From Gemmatimonadota bacterium (GTDB taxonomy: Bacteria > Latescibacterota > UBA2968 > UBA8231): a stretch of 64,000 bases of DNA. Within the stretch, counting starts at the first letter, position 1; the number at the start of each line of letters is the position of its first letter. Location of the stretch: positions 54,488 through 118,487 of the forward strand of contig VXOR01000097.1 in NCBI GenBank assembly GCA_009840005.1, read 5' to 3'. The notes beneath the pieces are model-generated. The model worked only from the letters and a program-made list of their open reading frames with translations. It was not told the DNA's origin and ran no database searches. A program made the translations under genes and the position numbers. Positions 26,204 to 36,074 of the stretch are shown piece after piece.

Positions 26204-28399
26204 TCAATGTCCGTTGTGCCCGGCGGCAAAGTGGAATTTCGGCAGGATCACTTCAGTCGCCGATGGGTGGCCTTCGCGCAGGTGGTACGCGCGGTCTAGC
26301 TTCAGTCCTGCCCAGCGCTGCGTCTGATGGGTCGCCGGCCAAGTGATTTCCACGAAATCCACTGCCACAGCATCCCCTAGCCCGAGGTGGGGTGCGAGCG
26401 GGTTGGCCCCAAAGCTGCCACCCGAGCCGATGAGGTGGTGAATGTCGCGGGTGCTGCCGTCCGGTCGCCGCACGCGCACGCGCACGCGGCCGCCAACAGC
26501 TCCTCGGTTCGACTGCACGCCTTGGGGAAACACTCGCAGCCAGCGATTGCCGTGTCCGGGATTTTCGTAGAGCACGTTCTGGTAGAGATCGCCTTCAAAA
26601 GCGCCGCCCATGGCCTCAAAGACGTCTTGGTCTCCATCGTTGTCGAAGTCGGCAAAGGACACGCCGTGCCCTTTCTGTACGTTGCCGAAGCCGCCTGTGG
26701 TGGTGACGTCCAAAAACCGCGTGCCACCGTCGTTGCGCAACATGCGGTTGGGCGTGAGCGAGCGCAGATCGGGAATCCCAGTGCCGACGTAGCAGTCGGG
26801 GAACCCATCGTTGTCCAGGTCGCCGTAGTTAGCGCCCATAGCTAGGATGACTTGGCCAAAGCTCCCCAGCGCTTCGGTGACCTCGTCGAAGGTGCCCTCG
26901 CCGTTGTTGCGATACACGTGGGCGTGATCGGCAGCAAATTCCTCGCCGAGGTACGCACGCGCCATGTCGCCGAGGTCGTTCATGTTGTAGCCGCCGGCGA
27001 ACAAGTCGAGCCAGCCGTCGTTGTCGTAGTCCCAAAACCAAGTGGGAAAGCTCTCGTTCGGCCCTGGTGCGACGATCGCCGCGGCAAAGCGCCAGCCCTC
27101 TGGTGTGTCGCCGAGGTTGCGATAGAGGATGTTTTCTTGGTAGAACTGAGATACGTATAGGTCGATCAAGCCGTCGTTGTCTATATCGCCCCAGGCAACG
27201 CCCTTTACAAAGCCCACGTGATCGACGCCGACTGCGGGAGCCACATCGACAAAACGGCCGTCCCCTTGGTTGCGAAACAACTGGCATGGATGGGGCCGCT
27301 TGCCGGACTCATTGCCGACGAACAGATCCAACCAGCCGTCGTTGTCGTAATCGGCAAAGGCCGCTGCGTGGGTTGGGTGCAAGGAGAACAAGCCGGTGCG
27401 CCGCGTCACGTCCACAAAAGTGCCGTCGCCGTTATTGCGCAACAGAGAGTTTGGCATGCGGCCTTCTTCCCCCATCCAAGCACCGCGCAAAACGAGCAGA
27501 TCGACATCGCCGTCGTTGTCGTAGTCGGCCTGTTCGAGATTGATCCCCCCTATCTGACCGTCTATCCCGGCCGCTGTCGTGGCCTCGGTAAACGTGCCAT
27601 TGCCCTCGTTGTGGAAGTAGCGCAGTGGATCGCGTAGCCCCCACGAGGAGACCGCGATATCCAGCAGGCCGTCGCCGTTGAAGTCCTCGACTGCGCTGCC
27701 ACCTGCTAGGCCTATAGCCGCGACTCCGGCCGCTGGTGCCACATCGCGGAAGCGCTGGATCTCGCCGCTGTCGCCGTCGAATACGCGCGGGGGAATGCGC
27801 CAGGGTTCTGGCACCCCTTCCGGGTATTCGCCCAAGGTCATGTACGCCAAATTCAACAGCCAGCGCGCTCCCAGGTCGCTTGGGCGTTTGTTCAAGTTTA
27901 TGGTGTAGTGCTCGATGGCGCGGCGGGAGCCTTCCTGCAAGGTGTGAACGCCGTCTCCGCGGATGGGCAGCAAGCAGGAATCCGTGGTGTGGTTGCGCAG
28001 GCAGTTTTCTTGCTCACCAAGGCGCAGATAGGCGATGGCGAGTTGGTCGTGCAGCATATAGACGAAACCCTCGGTCGCCGGCACCTGACCGGCCTCTACG
28101 GCTGCCAGCACGCTTTGCATCTCTTCGATACCTGCACGCAAATCCCCGGCTCGCACCCGCTCTTGGGCAATGCGCAGGCGCATGTTCAGCCGCTTGACCG
28201 CGCTCATCGGTTGCCCCAGCAGAGAACTGAGGCCCTCGACGCGGGCTTGGTTCAGGTAGATGTTGGCAATGGGATCGGCCCGCTGGGCAAGACGCGCTAG
28301 CACCGTCGCCATAAAACGCGAATCCCCGCGATCGACGCTGGAGTCCACCTGCCCCAAGACGGCTGTAGCCCATAGAAGGACGGCTAGAATGCTCTGCAT
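26204..28399 (-). CDS. Secreted FG-GAP/CRTAC1-type propeller with ASPIC/UnbV domain
   Basis: 731 residues from ATG 28399, chosen because a signal peptide follows (MQSILAVLLWATAVLG); 28453 is an in-frame alternative, and neither has a clear ribosome binding site. Residues about 30-200 are helical and TPR-like. Then come many FG-GAP/VCBS units of the form DYDNDGWLDLFVG, which bind Ca2+ in integrin-like propellers. The C-terminus is an ASPIC/UnbV domain (RGAVGGRVRVRV, GSGGSFGANP). Such exported proteins are numerous in marine and soil heterotrophs and may bind glycans. It lies between two tRNA genes of the same orientation. Confidence 0.85.
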   Translation of the reverse strand: MQSILAVLLWATAVLGQVDSSVDRGDSRFMATVLARLAQRADPIANIYLNQARVEGLSSLLGQPMSAVKRLNMRLRIAQERVRAGDLRAGIEEMQSVLAAVEAGQVPATEGFVYMLHDQLAIAYLRLGEQENCLRNHTTDSCLLPIRGDGVHTLQEGSRRAIEHYTINLNKRPSDLGARWLLNLAYMTLGEYPEGVPEPWRIPPRVFDGDSGEIQRFRDVAPAAGVAAIGLAGGSAVEDFNGDGLLDIAVSSWGLRDPLRYFHNEGNGTFTEATTAAGIDGQIGGINLEQADYDNDGDVDLLVLRGAWMGEEGRMPNSLLRNNGDGTFVDVTRRTGLFSLHPTHAAAFADYDNDGWLDLFVGNESGKRPHPCQLFRNQGDGRFVDVAPAVGVDHVGFVKGVAWGDIDNDGLIDLYVSQFYQENILYRNLGDTPEGWRFAAAIVAPGPNESFPTWFWDYDNDGWLDLFAGGYNMNDLGDMARAYLGEEFAADHAHVYRNNGEGTFDEVTEALGSFGQVILAMGANYGDLDNDGFPDCYVGTGIPDLRSLTPNRMLRNDGGTRFLDVTTTGGFGNVQKGHGVSFADFDNDGDQDVFEAMGGAFEGDLYQNVLYENPGHGNRWLRVFPQGVQSNRGAVGGRVRVRVRRPDGSTRDIHHLIGSGGSFGANPLAPHLGLGDAVAVDFVEITWPATHQTQRWAGLKLDRAYHLREGHPSATEVILPKFHFAAGHNGH

Positions 28400-28465
28400 A
28401 AGAAATAAAAAACGGCTACAAAAATTGGTTGCCCAATCCTCGTAACCGCACATATCGCAAAATAA

Positions 28466-28542
<77 letters not shown>

Positions 28543-28580
28543 CGTAGAGTAATTAAAACCTAGGATTTTTCCCTATTAGG

Positions 28581-30365
28581 TCAAGAGTTTTGTTGAGCCG
28601 CGACCGCTTGACGCTCCTGATTGAGCGAGACGAGTTCGGCGCTAATGCGGGCAATTTCGCCGTCGTCAGATGCCGCTGCGAGGGCTTGCCGCGCGTTGGC
28701 GATGCGCTTTTGCAGCGCATTTTTCTGAAAGTAAAGCAAATAGTCGCGCCATTGCCGCTCGACTTGTTCCTCGTCGAAACCTTGGGCTGCGCATTGGGCG
28801 GCTAGGCGTGCGAGTGCGTCGTCCTCTAGCTCGCTGATGATCATGCCAAGGTCGATGGCTTTGCCGTGAGCATGGTGGTCGAAGAGCGTGCGACACAGGG
28901 TCTGAGTGCGGGCGTCGCTTAGCGAGTCGGGGGCGAATTCCCGGACAGTTTGGGGGATGAATTGCGGAAAGTTGAGCAACAGCCCTATGAACTCGAGCTC
29001 GTGGCGCGGCGTGGCGGGCGTGGCTGTCGGGGATGGCTCGGTAGCTGCCTTGCGCGGTTGTTGGGGACGGCGCATGGAGGCTTGCAGGTCGTGGCGCAGG
29101 GATTGCTCGTCAACCGAGAGGCGCTCGGCGACTTCGCGCAGCAGGAGGTCGCGGCGAACTGCATCGCGGGGCTTGGCTAGGAGAGGTTTGAGCCTTTCGA
29201 CAGCGTGCGCTTTGCCTTCGACGCTGGAGAGATCGTGCTGCTGGGAGAGTTGTTTGAGGTAGAAATCGAGAACCGACTGAGCGTTCTCGGCTCGTTTGAG
29301 CAGCGCGTCCGAACCGTGCGCTTGGACGAAGGTATCGGGGTCGTGCTCGGAGGGCAGCGAGACGACGCGGGCGTCTAGACTAGTACCTAGGAAAGCTTCG
29401 CAGGCTCGCATGGCGGCTGTGGAGCCAGCCGCATCGCCATCGAACAGCAGCACGACTTGACGGGCATAGCGAGCTAGCAGGCGGCAGTGGTCTTCGGTCA
29501 GGGCCGTGCCGGAGGTGGCAACTACGTGCTGGATGCCGGCCTGCGCTAGGCTGATGAGGTCCATATAGCCTTCGACGACTAGTGCAGCATCTTGGCGACG
29601 AATGGCGTCGCGGGTGTCGGCTAGGCCGTAGAGTACTCTTCCCTTGTGATAGATGGGCGTTTCGGGCGAATTCAGATATTTAGGCTCTTGGTCGGGCTGG
29701 AGCGCGCGTGCGCCGAAGGCAATAGTCCGATCGGAGAGATTGGCAATGGGAAAAACGACTCGGTCGCGAAAGCGATCGTAGTGTCCGCTGCCTGTGGAGC
29801 GCGGCAGAGCCAACCCAGCTCGCTCCAATATCTGGGGACTCAAGCCTCGGCGACCGGCTACTTTGAGCAGGGCGTCCCACTCCGACGGCGCGTAGCCCAA
29901 GCCGAAGCGTGCGATGGTTTCGTCTGTGAGGCTTCGCGTCTGTAGATACGTGCGGGCATTAGCGCCGACATCATCGTTAAGCAGCAGATGGTGAAAGTAC
30001 TTTCTCGCTAAGTCGTTGGCTCGGTAGAGTTCGTCAGCGGCCGCGTCCTCTTCACGCGACGGCCCCGAACGCTCGGGTAGGGCGATGCCGGTGCGCTCGG
30101 CGAGGAATTTGACTGCTTCGACGAAAGTGACGCGGTCGATCTCTTGGATGAATTTGAATACATTTCCCCCGACGCCACAGCCGAAGCAGTGGTAGAATTG
30201 GCGGTCGGGATCAACGCTGAACGAGGGGGTTTTTTCGTCGTGAAAAGGGCAGAGGCCGGAGTAGTTGCGGCCCTTCTTGACGAGCTGGACATGTTCGGAG
30301 ATCAAGTCGACGATGTCGGTGGCGTCGCGGATGCGTTGGAGGATGTCTTCGGGGATGCGTGGCAT
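28581..30365 (-). CDS. dnaG: DNA primase
   Basis: 594 residues, standard DnaG length. The N-terminal CHC2 zinc finger is intact (CPFHDEKTPSFSV, then HCFGCGVGG, residues about 40-66). The catalytic core with TOPRIM follows (VVEGYMDLISLAQAG near 260; LLFDGDAAGS near 305), and the C-terminal helicase-interacting region ends at 594. It synthesises RNA primers at the replication fork. The ATG at 30365 gives the canonical MPRIPEDILQRI start. The usual neighbour rpoD is absent. A weak hairpin followed by TTTT lies just past the stop (about 28556-28580). Confidence 0.95.
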   Translation of the reverse strand: MPRIPEDILQRIRDATDIVDLISEHVQLVKKGRNYSGLCPFHDEKTPSFSVDPDRQFYHCFGCGVGGNVFKFIQEIDRVTFVEAVKFLAERTGIALPERSGPSREEDAAADELYRANDLARKYFHHLLLNDDVGANARTYLQTRSLTDETIARFGLGYAPSEWDALLKVAGRRGLSPQILERAGLALPRSTGSGHYDRFRDRVVFPIANLSDRTIAFGARALQPDQEPKYLNSPETPIYHKGRVLYGLADTRDAIRRQDAALVVEGYMDLISLAQAGIQHVVATSGTALTEDHCRLLARYARQVVLLFDGDAAGSTAAMRACEAFLGTSLDARVVSLPSEHDPDTFVQAHGSDALLKRAENAQSVLDFYLKQLSQQHDLSSVEGKAHAVERLKPLLAKPRDAVRRDLLLREVAERLSVDEQSLRHDLQASMRRPQQPRKAATEPSPTATPATPRHELEFIGLLLNFPQFIPQTVREFAPDSLSDARTQTLCRTLFDHHAHGKAIDLGMIISELEDDALARLAAQCAAQGFDEEQVERQWRDYLLYFQKNALQKRIANARQALAAASDDGEIARISAELVSLNQERQAVAAQQNS

Positions 30366-30463
30366 TGCTAGCAGGGGGCTTTTTCTCTATATTAACAGCG
30401 CCATTGAGCAAGATATGGCGGCCCATTAACTGGGTCAAGAAAGTCAATTAGTGCGTTAATTCC

Positions 30464-30492
30464 TTGAGTTTACAGCGAACTGTTGGTATTAT
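30464..30492 (+). promoter_or_regulatory. Promoter for the FN3-dockerin gene pair
   Basis: TTGAGT (30464-30469), a 17-bp spacer, and TATTAT (30487-30492), leaving an AT-rich leader of about 75 nt before the ATG at 30576. Confidence 0.55.
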
Positions 30493-30575
30493 TGATAAGT
30501 TAAACGCTTATTCATGGCCTATGCTGGGGCTAAATCAAAATTTGACCCATTGAGCATTCAGAGGAGGAATCAGAT

Positions 30576-31238
30576 ATGTCGAAAGGCATAAAGGGAGCTA
30601 TCGCGAGTTTGGCCTTGTTGGGACTCGGCGTTTTTCTGGGCGCGAGTCCGGCGGCAGCACAGGTGACGGTTTCTGAGTCGGCAGCGGATACTGACGACCT
30701 TGCACCTAGCCCGGTTGGCGGAGTACAGGCTGAGTTCAACGAAGGTGGAAGGAGCATCACTGTCTCTTGGAGCTTATCCGTTGACGATGCTGTGCGCCAA
30801 GTCCCGACGAGTAGCGACTTTACGACGGGTGGCACCTTTAAAGAAGTCAACGATGTGGCTGGTTACAATATATCGCGTCGTCTCGCCGATGGCTCCGGCA
30901 CTCCGGCAATTTTTTCATTCCCTGCCGGCACGACGTCCTTTGTTGATGCCGATATCAACGTGAGCCAAGGGAGCAGGCGGTACTTCTATACGGTCTCGGC
31001 CGTCGATGAAAGCGGCAACGAGAGCGATCGTATCGAGTCTGCCGAAGTCAGGAACATGTTGCTCCTTGGCGACTTTGACTACGACGGCGATGTGGACCTT
31101 TTAGACTACGGCATTTTGCAAACCAACTTCGGCAAGGCCGACTTCTATCCAGCCACAGATATGGACGGCAATGGCATGGTTGACCTTGATGACTTTTTCC
31201 TTTGGGCCGATAATCTCGGTGCCGATTTGTACGAGTAG
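30576..31238 (+). CDS. Secreted FN3-dockerin-like protein
   Basis: 220 residues, ATG preceded by GAGGAGGAAT. A signal peptide (about 1-28, cleaved near ASPAAAQ) precedes an FN3-like domain (about 45-150: SITVSWSLSVDD, AGYNISRRL, RRYFYTVSAVDESG). The C-terminus has two EF-hand-like, dockerin-type calcium loops: DFDYDGDVDLLDYG and DMDGNGMVDLDDF. Dockerins normally bind cohesins; no cohesin is visible here, so the module may act as a generic calcium-stabilised surface tag. It is a paralogue of the next gene and is probably cotranscribed with it. Confidence 0.8.
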   Translation: MSKGIKGAIASLALLGLGVFLGASPAAAQVTVSESAADTDDLAPSPVGGVQAEFNEGGRSITVSWSLSVDDAVRQVPTSSDFTTGGTFKEVNDVAGYNISRRLADGSGTPAIFSFPAGTTSFVDADINVSQGSRRYFYTVSAVDESGNESDRIESAEVRNMLLLGDFDYDGDVDLLDYGILQTNFGKADFYPATDMDGNGMVDLDDFFLWADNLGADLYE

Positions 31239-31292
31239 GTCTCGGCCGCAATATGGCTGTGTATTTCATCTTTTCACAAGGAGTATAGTTCG

Positions 31293-31976
31293 ATGAAAGG
31301 GTATATTCGCATCGTCGCGCTAGCTGCTTTTTGCGCAGCTCCCGCGGCCGCTCAGTTAACTACCTCCGGGCCCGTAGCTTCCGTCGATAATATTCCTCCT
31401 GCACCTGTAACCAATCTCCAAGCCGCAGCCGGCGATGGTTCATCCGTGTCGCTTTCTTGGACGCTATCGGCAGATGATGCTCGTTCATTTACGACCTTTG
31501 GTAGTCAGGTGGTGCCTAGGGGCGACGTACACGGCTATCGCGTGTACCGCACGGATTACTTTCCACCCGTGGACGATAGCGGCGAGATAGTACTCGGCTG
31601 GTTTACGCACGAGGGGAATAAGGTTGACTTTGATGACTTCTTCCTCTTAGCTGATCGCTTCGGCTCTTCTGACGCCGATGGAGATTTTGAGTTGTTCTTC
31701 GACATAGTGCCCAATGGCCAAATTGATGTCGATGATTTTCTGCGCTTCGCCGATGATTTCGGCAAGGCCGTAACTCAGGAACAGGGCAGCGAAAGGTTGG
31801 TTGCCACGCTGGGGTCAGGTGTCTCCGAATTTGTCGATAATGACGTCGTTAGTGGAGCCTCCTATGTCTATGACGTGCGAGCCTTTGACGGCGACAACGA
31901 AACTGGCATTGTCGCACCTTTTGCTTCCAATGAAGATATTGCCCGGATGGCGATGGCCGTCGGTGTTGGTCAATAA
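31293..31976 (+). CDS. Secreted FN3 protein with inserted dockerin-like module
   Basis: 227 residues, AAGGAG upstream of the ATG, signal peptide ending near APAAAQL. It starts like its neighbour (SVSLSWTLSADD, VHGYRVYRTD), but two calcium-loop segments (GNKVDFDDFFLLADRFG and NGQIDVDDFLRFADDFG, about residues 108-155) sit inside the FN3 fold. The FN3 strands resume afterwards (SGVSEFVDNDV, ASYVYDVRAFDGDNE). In the paralogue the same module is C-terminal. No enzyme motif is present and function is unknown. A strong terminator follows. Confidence 0.78.
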   Translation: MKGYIRIVALAAFCAAPAAAQLTTSGPVASVDNIPPAPVTNLQAAAGDGSSVSLSWTLSADDARSFTTFGSQVVPRGDVHGYRVYRTDYFPPVDDSGEIVLGWFTHEGNKVDFDDFFLLADRFGSSDADGDFELFFDIVPNGQIDVDDFLRFADDFGKAVTQEQGSERLVATLGSGVSEFVDNDVVSGASYVYDVRAFDGDNETGIVAPFASNEDIARMAMAVGVGQ

Positions 31977-32002
31977 GGGTACGAGAAGTTGCAAGTTGCA
32001 GA

Positions 32003-32042
32003 GATAGGACGCCCGCTCGACAAGCGGGCGTCCTATCTTTTT
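32003..32042 (+). terminator. Terminator after the FN3/dockerin genes
   Basis: A 15-bp perfect stem, GATAGGACGCCCGCT/AGCGGGCGTCCTATC (32003-32037), with a tight loop and a TTTTT tail. Confidence 0.92.
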
Positions 32043-32055
32043 AGTATAGTATGCC

Positions 32056-32084
32056 TTGACAAACAAAGATATTATCTGTATTCT
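32056..32084 (+). promoter_or_regulatory. rho promoter and long leader
   Basis: Perfect -35 TTGACA (32056-32061), 17-bp spacer, -10 TATTCT (32079-32084). The AT-rich, C/T-rich leader from about 32091 to 32367 is roughly 275 nt and holds no ORF that I can support. Long untranslated leaders are known for rho genes that autoregulate by Rho-dependent attenuation; here that role is inference. Confidence 0.7.
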
Positions 32085-32367
32085 TTAATCTCTTTCGTAT
32101 ATCTCCTTTTCAATTAAATACCTCAGCGGTTTATTCCGCTCGAAATTCTACTCTCCTTTTAGAGATTCTTCGCTATAGACCTCCTGTAGCTATTAAAGAA
32201 TTTTGCCAAGGTACGGCATACCTTAGGTAGGTTTTTAGTGTTTTAGCAGTACTACCGCATGTACTCCAATCCTCGTAATAGCTCTAGGTGCTTACAGTGC
32301 CGTAGTGCACTCGAATATTCCCTTTGTATTCCAGCACCCTAACCGCAAGAAAGGTTGCAAGGAAGAT

Positions 32368-33642
32368 ATGCCACCTCTCAATAGAACGCAGAAAATGAAT
32401 ATTGTCGAACTCCAGCGCATGAACATCTTGGATCTCCAAAAGCTGGCCAAGAAGTTGGAGGTTGTAGATTGCACCTCTTTGCGCAAGCAGGAGCTGATCT
32501 TCTCCATCCTCAAGCACCAGACCGAGCGCAGTGGGCTGATCTTTGCTCAAGGTACTTTGGAGGTGCTCGACGAGGGGTTCGGCTTTCTCCGCTCGCCGAG
32601 CTATAACTACTTACCTGGTCCCGACGATATTTACGTTTCTCATTCGCAGATTAAGCGGTTTAGCCTGCGCACGGGAGACACGATCTCCGGTCAGATCCGC
32701 CCGCCGAAAAACGACGAGAAGTACTTTGCGCTGCTAAGAGTCGAGGCAATCAACTTCGACGACCCAGAAGTCACCAAGAACAAGACGATCTTTGAAAATC
32801 TGACGGCCTTGCATCCCACGGATCGCTTCAAGTTAGAGCACAATCCCAAGGACATGACGACGCGGATTCTCGACTTGCTCTCGCCCATCGGCAAAGGACA
32901 GCGCGGCCTAATTGTAGCGCCGCCCTTCACCGGCAAAACCATGCTGCTGCAAAAGGTCGCCAACGCCATTACCACCAATCATCCCGAAGCGGTCCTCATC
33001 GTCTTGCTCATTGACGAGCGTCCCGAGGAAGTCACCGATATGCTGCGTTCGGTGCAGGGCGAAGTCGTCAGTTCGACCTTTGACGAATCGGCTACGCGGC
33101 ACGTGCAGGTGGCGGATATGGTGATCGAGAAGGCTCGGCGTCTAGTCGAGCACAAGCGGGATGTGGTCATTCTGCTCGATAGCATCACGCGCTTGGCACG
33201 GGCCTACAATACAGTGACGCCGCACTCGGGGCGGATTCTCACCGGCGGCGTTGACTCGACTGCTTTGCAGTGGCCACGCCGTTTTTTCGCCGCCGCCCGC
33301 AATCTTGAAGAAGGCGGCAGCCTGACGATTATCGCTACGGCTCTGGTAGAGACCGGAAGCCGCATGGACGAAGTGATCTTTGAAGAGTTCAAAGGCACGG
33401 GCAATATGCAGGTGCAACTAGATCGCCGACTGAGCAACCGCCGCGTCTATCCGGCCATTGATGTGACGGCGACGAGTACGCGCAAAGAAGAGTTGCTGCT
33501 GACGGAGTTTGAATTAAACCGCTCGTGGGTCCTGCGCCGCATACTCAATCAGATGGGAGTCGTTGAGGGCATGGAGTTCCTCCAAGAGCGCATGCAGGGC
33601 ACGGAATCCAACGAGGAATTCCTCAAGGCCATGAATGACTAG
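32368..33642 (+). CDS. rho: Transcription termination factor Rho
   Basis: 424 residues from ATG 32368, with AAGGA five bases upstream; an in-frame extension to 32305 lacks a signal. The N-terminal Rho_N helices ([13 protein letters not shown]) precede the RNA-binding cold-shock domain ([20 protein letters not shown]). The ATPase P-loop [12 protein letters not shown] is near residue 190, and the Q-loop/R-loop region [15 protein letters not shown] is near 315. It is a hexameric RNA translocase that ends transcription. It opens the rho-rpmE-DUF1385-prfA-prmC-radA run, an order seen in several phyla. Confidence 0.96.
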   Translation: MPPLNRTQKMNIVELQRMNILDLQKLAKKLEVVDCTSLRKQELIFSILKHQTERSGLIFAQGTLEVLDEGFGFLRSPSYNYLPGPDDIYVSHSQIKRFSLRTGDTISGQIRPPKNDEKYFALLRVEAINFDDPEVTKNKTIFENLTALHPTDRFKLEHNPKDMTTRILDLLSPIGKGQRGLIVAPPFTGKTMLLQKVANAITTNHPEAVLIVLLIDERPEEVTDMLRSVQGEVVSSTFDESATRHVQVADMVIEKARRLVEHKRDVVILLDSITRLARAYNTVTPHSGRILTGGVDSTALQWPRRFFAAARNLEEGGSLTIIATALVETGSRMDEVIFEEFKGTGNMQVQLDRRLSNRRVYPAIDVTATSTRKEELLLTEFELNRSWVLRRILNQMGVVEGMEFLQERMQGTESNEEFLKAMND

Positions 33643-33727
33643 CCTCCTTGTCTTTTGAGTTTCAAGCCTCTATTTTTATTAGCTCGATAGCCGAGTTTCA
33701 ATCCCCAGAAAGCAGAGGAGTGTAAAG

Positions 33728-33988
33728 GTGCAAAAAGACATCCATCCCGAATATCAAACGGTTATCTTTCTCGATACTAGCTGTGACTACAAGATACTGT
33801 CGCGTTCGACGATGAAGTCCGAAGAGACGATGGAGTGGGAAGACGGGAATTCCTATCCGGTAATCCGGGTCGAAATCAGCTCGGCGTCGCATCCTTTCTA
33901 CACCGGCAAGCGCCAGCAGATCATGGATCGCGGCGGGCGCATCGACCAGTTCAATCGCCGCTACGGCAAAAGCGAACAGCAAGCCTAG
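33728..33988 (+). CDS. rpmE: Ribosomal protein bL31
   Basis: 86 residues, GTG start with GAGGAG 10 bases upstream. [18 protein letters not shown] and HPFYTGKRQ are family signatures. It lacks the CxxC zinc ligands (single Cys in SCDYK) and so is the zinc-free, type B-like form that does not store zinc. It sits 85 bp after rho, and its 3' flank carries overlapping hairpins ahead of DUF1385. Confidence 0.92.
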   Translation: MQKDIHPEYQTVIFLDTSCDYKILSRSTMKSEETMEWEDGNSYPVIRVEISSASHPFYTGKRQQIMDRGGRIDQFNRRYGKSEQQA

Positions 33989-34018
33989 CAACCCATTCCG
34001 TGCGAAGAGGTGGTAGGA

Positions 34019-34050
34019 CGCCCTTCCGAGGGCGATCGTATCGCCTTTTT
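34019..34050 (+). terminator. Two overlapping hairpins, terminator or attenuator
   Basis: Hairpin 1 pairs CGCCCT (34019-34024) with AGGGCG (34029-34034). Hairpin 2 pairs GGCGAT (34031-34036) with ATCGCC (34040-34045) and is followed by TTTTT. They share GGCG and cannot form together, so the first could prevent the second, a classic attenuator layout. Confidence 0.6.
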
Positions 34051-34065
34051 CGTGTACGCGAGTCC

Positions 34066-35013
34066 ATGGACAGAGAACAACTCACGCAAGATCTACCCGT
34101 TGGCGGTCAAGCCGTCATCGAAGGGGTGATGATGCGCGTACCCGGCAAAATCGTCACCGCGGTGCGGGCGGCTGATCGCCAGATCGTGGTGCGCGAGGAA
34201 GCGTACGATTCCCTAGCGCAGCGCTATCGCCTGTTGGGTCTGCCCGTGTTGCGCGGAGCCCTATCTTTTTTTGAAATGATGTTGATTGGGCTAAAGGCTC
34301 TCAATTTCTCGGCCGATGTCGCCAGCCAAGGAGAGGGGCAGGTCGAGCGGCAGAAAGATAGTTGGCGGGAGCAATTGGCCTTGTGGGCGACGATGATTTT
34401 TTCCGTGGCGCTGGGCGTGGGCCTGTTCTTCTTTTTGCCGCTGCTAGCTGCCCAACTCTTGGGTTTGCAGGAGAACGCGTTTGAATTCAACCTAGTGGCC
34501 GGTGCGGTGCGGGCGACGCTTTTGATCCTCTATCTTTGGGTGATAAGCCAGTGGCGCGAAATCCAGCGAGTCTTTCAATATCACGGTGCCGAGCACAAAA
34601 GCATCTTCACCTTAGAGGCCGGTGCCGAGCTGACGGTGGCATCCGCGCGGGACTTTGGCCGGCTACATCCGCGCTGTGGAACTAGCTTCATGCTGATCGT
34701 AGTTCTCTTTGCGATTTTGATCTTCGCCTGCGTGGATTCGCTGTTCCCGCTCGTCTTTGGGCATACGCAGAGCCTTTTTGAGCGCTTTGCCACCCATTTT
34801 GCGGTGCTGCCTTTTATCGCGGGGACGAGCTTTGAGTTGCTCAAGGTCTCGGGCAAGAAGCGCAATGCCCCGCTGGTTCGGTTGCTGAGCACCCCAGGGC
34901 TGTGGTTGCAGCGCATTACGACCCGCGAGCCGGACGACGACCAGTTAGAAGTCGCCCTATACGCGCTGCGCCGCGCCCTAAATGAAGAAGTCGAGGCCAA
35001 CCCATCGTGTTAG
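34066..35013 (+). CDS. DUF1385 integral membrane protein
   Basis: 315 residues from ATG 34066; the frame extends further upstream but only over rpm[16 protein letters not shown] near residue 12 and the central [15 protein letters not shown] with [13 protein letters not shown] are DUF1385 hallmarks, with about four membrane segments. The family is almost always found next to prfA, as here; its function is unknown. The last 7 bp overlap the prfA start. Confidence 0.88.
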   Translation: MDREQLTQDLPVGGQAVIEGVMMRVPGKIVTAVRAADRQIVVREEAYDSLAQRYRLLGLPVLRGALSFFEMMLIGLKALNFSADVASQGEGQVERQKDSWREQLALWATMIFSVALGVGLFFFLPLLAAQLLGLQENAFEFNLVAGAVRATLLILYLWVISQWREIQRVFQYHGAEHKSIFTLEAGAELTVASARDFGRLHPRCGTSFMLIVVLFAILIFACVDSLFPLVFGHTQSLFERFATHFAVLPFIAGTSFELLKVSGKKRNAPLVRLLSTPGLWLQRITTREPDDDQLEVALYALRRALNEEVEANPSC

Positions 35014-36074
35014 ATAAATTGAACGAATACGAACTGCGCTACGAGGAGCTAAGCACGCTTATGGCCGATCAGGCCACCAGCCAAAACCCGACTCAGTACC
35101 AGAAACTGGCGCGGGAAATGGGCGATTTGCAGGAAGTGGTGGATTTAGCAGGCCAGTACCGCGCCGCGCTGGAACAGCTTGCAGAGGCCGAGGAGATCAT
35201 CGCCGATGGCAGCGATGCAGAGCTAGTCGAATTGGCCGCGGCCGAGCGAGACCAATTGCGCGGAAAAGTGGCGCAGTTGGAGGAAGCACTCAAAGTGCTG
35301 CTGATTCCCAAAAACCCCAACGACAGCCGCAATGCCATCGTCGAGATCCGCGCCGGCACCGGCGGCGACGAAGCCGGGCTTTTCGCCAGCGATCTGTACC
35401 GCATGTACCACCGCTTCGCCGAGCGCAAGGGTTTGAAAACCGAGGAGCTTTCCTCCAGTCAAAATCCGGCCGGTGGCTTTAAGGAGGTGGTGTTCGTGGT
35501 CTCGGGTGCGGACGCCTTCGGCCAGCTCAAGTTCGAGAGCGGGGTCCACCGCGTGCAACGGGTTCCCAAGACCGAGGCCTCGGGCCGGATTCACACATCG
35601 GCGGCCTCGGTGGCGGTTCTACCCGAAGCCGAGGAGGTAGAGGTGGAGATCGCTCCCGACGATTTGAAAATCGAAGTGTACCGCTCCAGCGGGCCTGGCG
35701 GCCAGAGCGTCAACACCACGGATTCGGCCGTGAAAATCACCCATACCCCAACGGGTATTGTCGTCTCCTGTCAAGACGAGAAGTCGCAGCTAAAGAACAA
35801 GAACAAGGCATTGAAGGTCCTGCGCGCCCGGCTCTACGATAAATTTCAGGCCGAGCAAAAGGCCGAGCGCGACGCCGCCCGCGCCGGCCAGATCGGCTCT
35901 GGCGACCGCAGCGCGAAGATTCGCACCTACAACTTTCCCCAGGGCCGGGTTACCGATCACCGCATTGGCTTATCCCTCTATCGCCTAGAGGAAATCCTCG
36001 ACGGCGATTTTGAAAAGTTCATAGAGCAATTGGCCCTTGCATCGCAGCAGAACGCGCTGGCGGCGGACCAATGA
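35007..36074 (+). CDS. prfA: Peptide chain release factor 1
   Basis: 355 residues, GTG start within the DUF1385 end. The GGQ motif that triggers peptidyl-tRNA hydrolysis is at about 231-233 ([13 protein letters not shown]). Domain order and the C-terminal [11 protein letters not shown] match RF1, which reads UAA and UAG. A 4-bp ATGA overlap couples it to prmC, the enzyme that methylates the GGQ glutamine. Confidence 0.95.
   Translation: MLDKLNEYELRYEELSTLMADQATSQNPTQYQKLAREMGDLQEVVDLAGQYRAALEQLAEAEEIIADGSDAELVELAAAERDQLRGKVAQLEEALKVLLIPKNPNDSRNAIVEIRAGTGGDEAGLFASDLYRMYHRFAERKGLKTEELSSSQNPAGGFKEVVFVVSGADAFGQLKFESGVHRVQRVPKTEASGRIHTSAASVAVLPEAEEVEVEIAPDDLKIEVYRSSGPGGQSVNTTDSAVKITHTPTGIVVSCQDEKSQLKNKNKALKVLRARLYDKFQAEQKAERDAARAGQIGSGDRSAKIRTYNFPQGRVTDHRIGLSLYRLEEILDGDFEKFIEQLALASQQNALAADQ

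Noticed and set aside
32091..32367. Riboswitch in the rho leader
   Set aside because: No known aptamer motif recognised by eye.
33835..34065. N-terminal extension of the DUF1385 protein
   Set aside because: It reads rpmE in another frame and crosses the terminator hairpins; ATG 34066 gives the family start.
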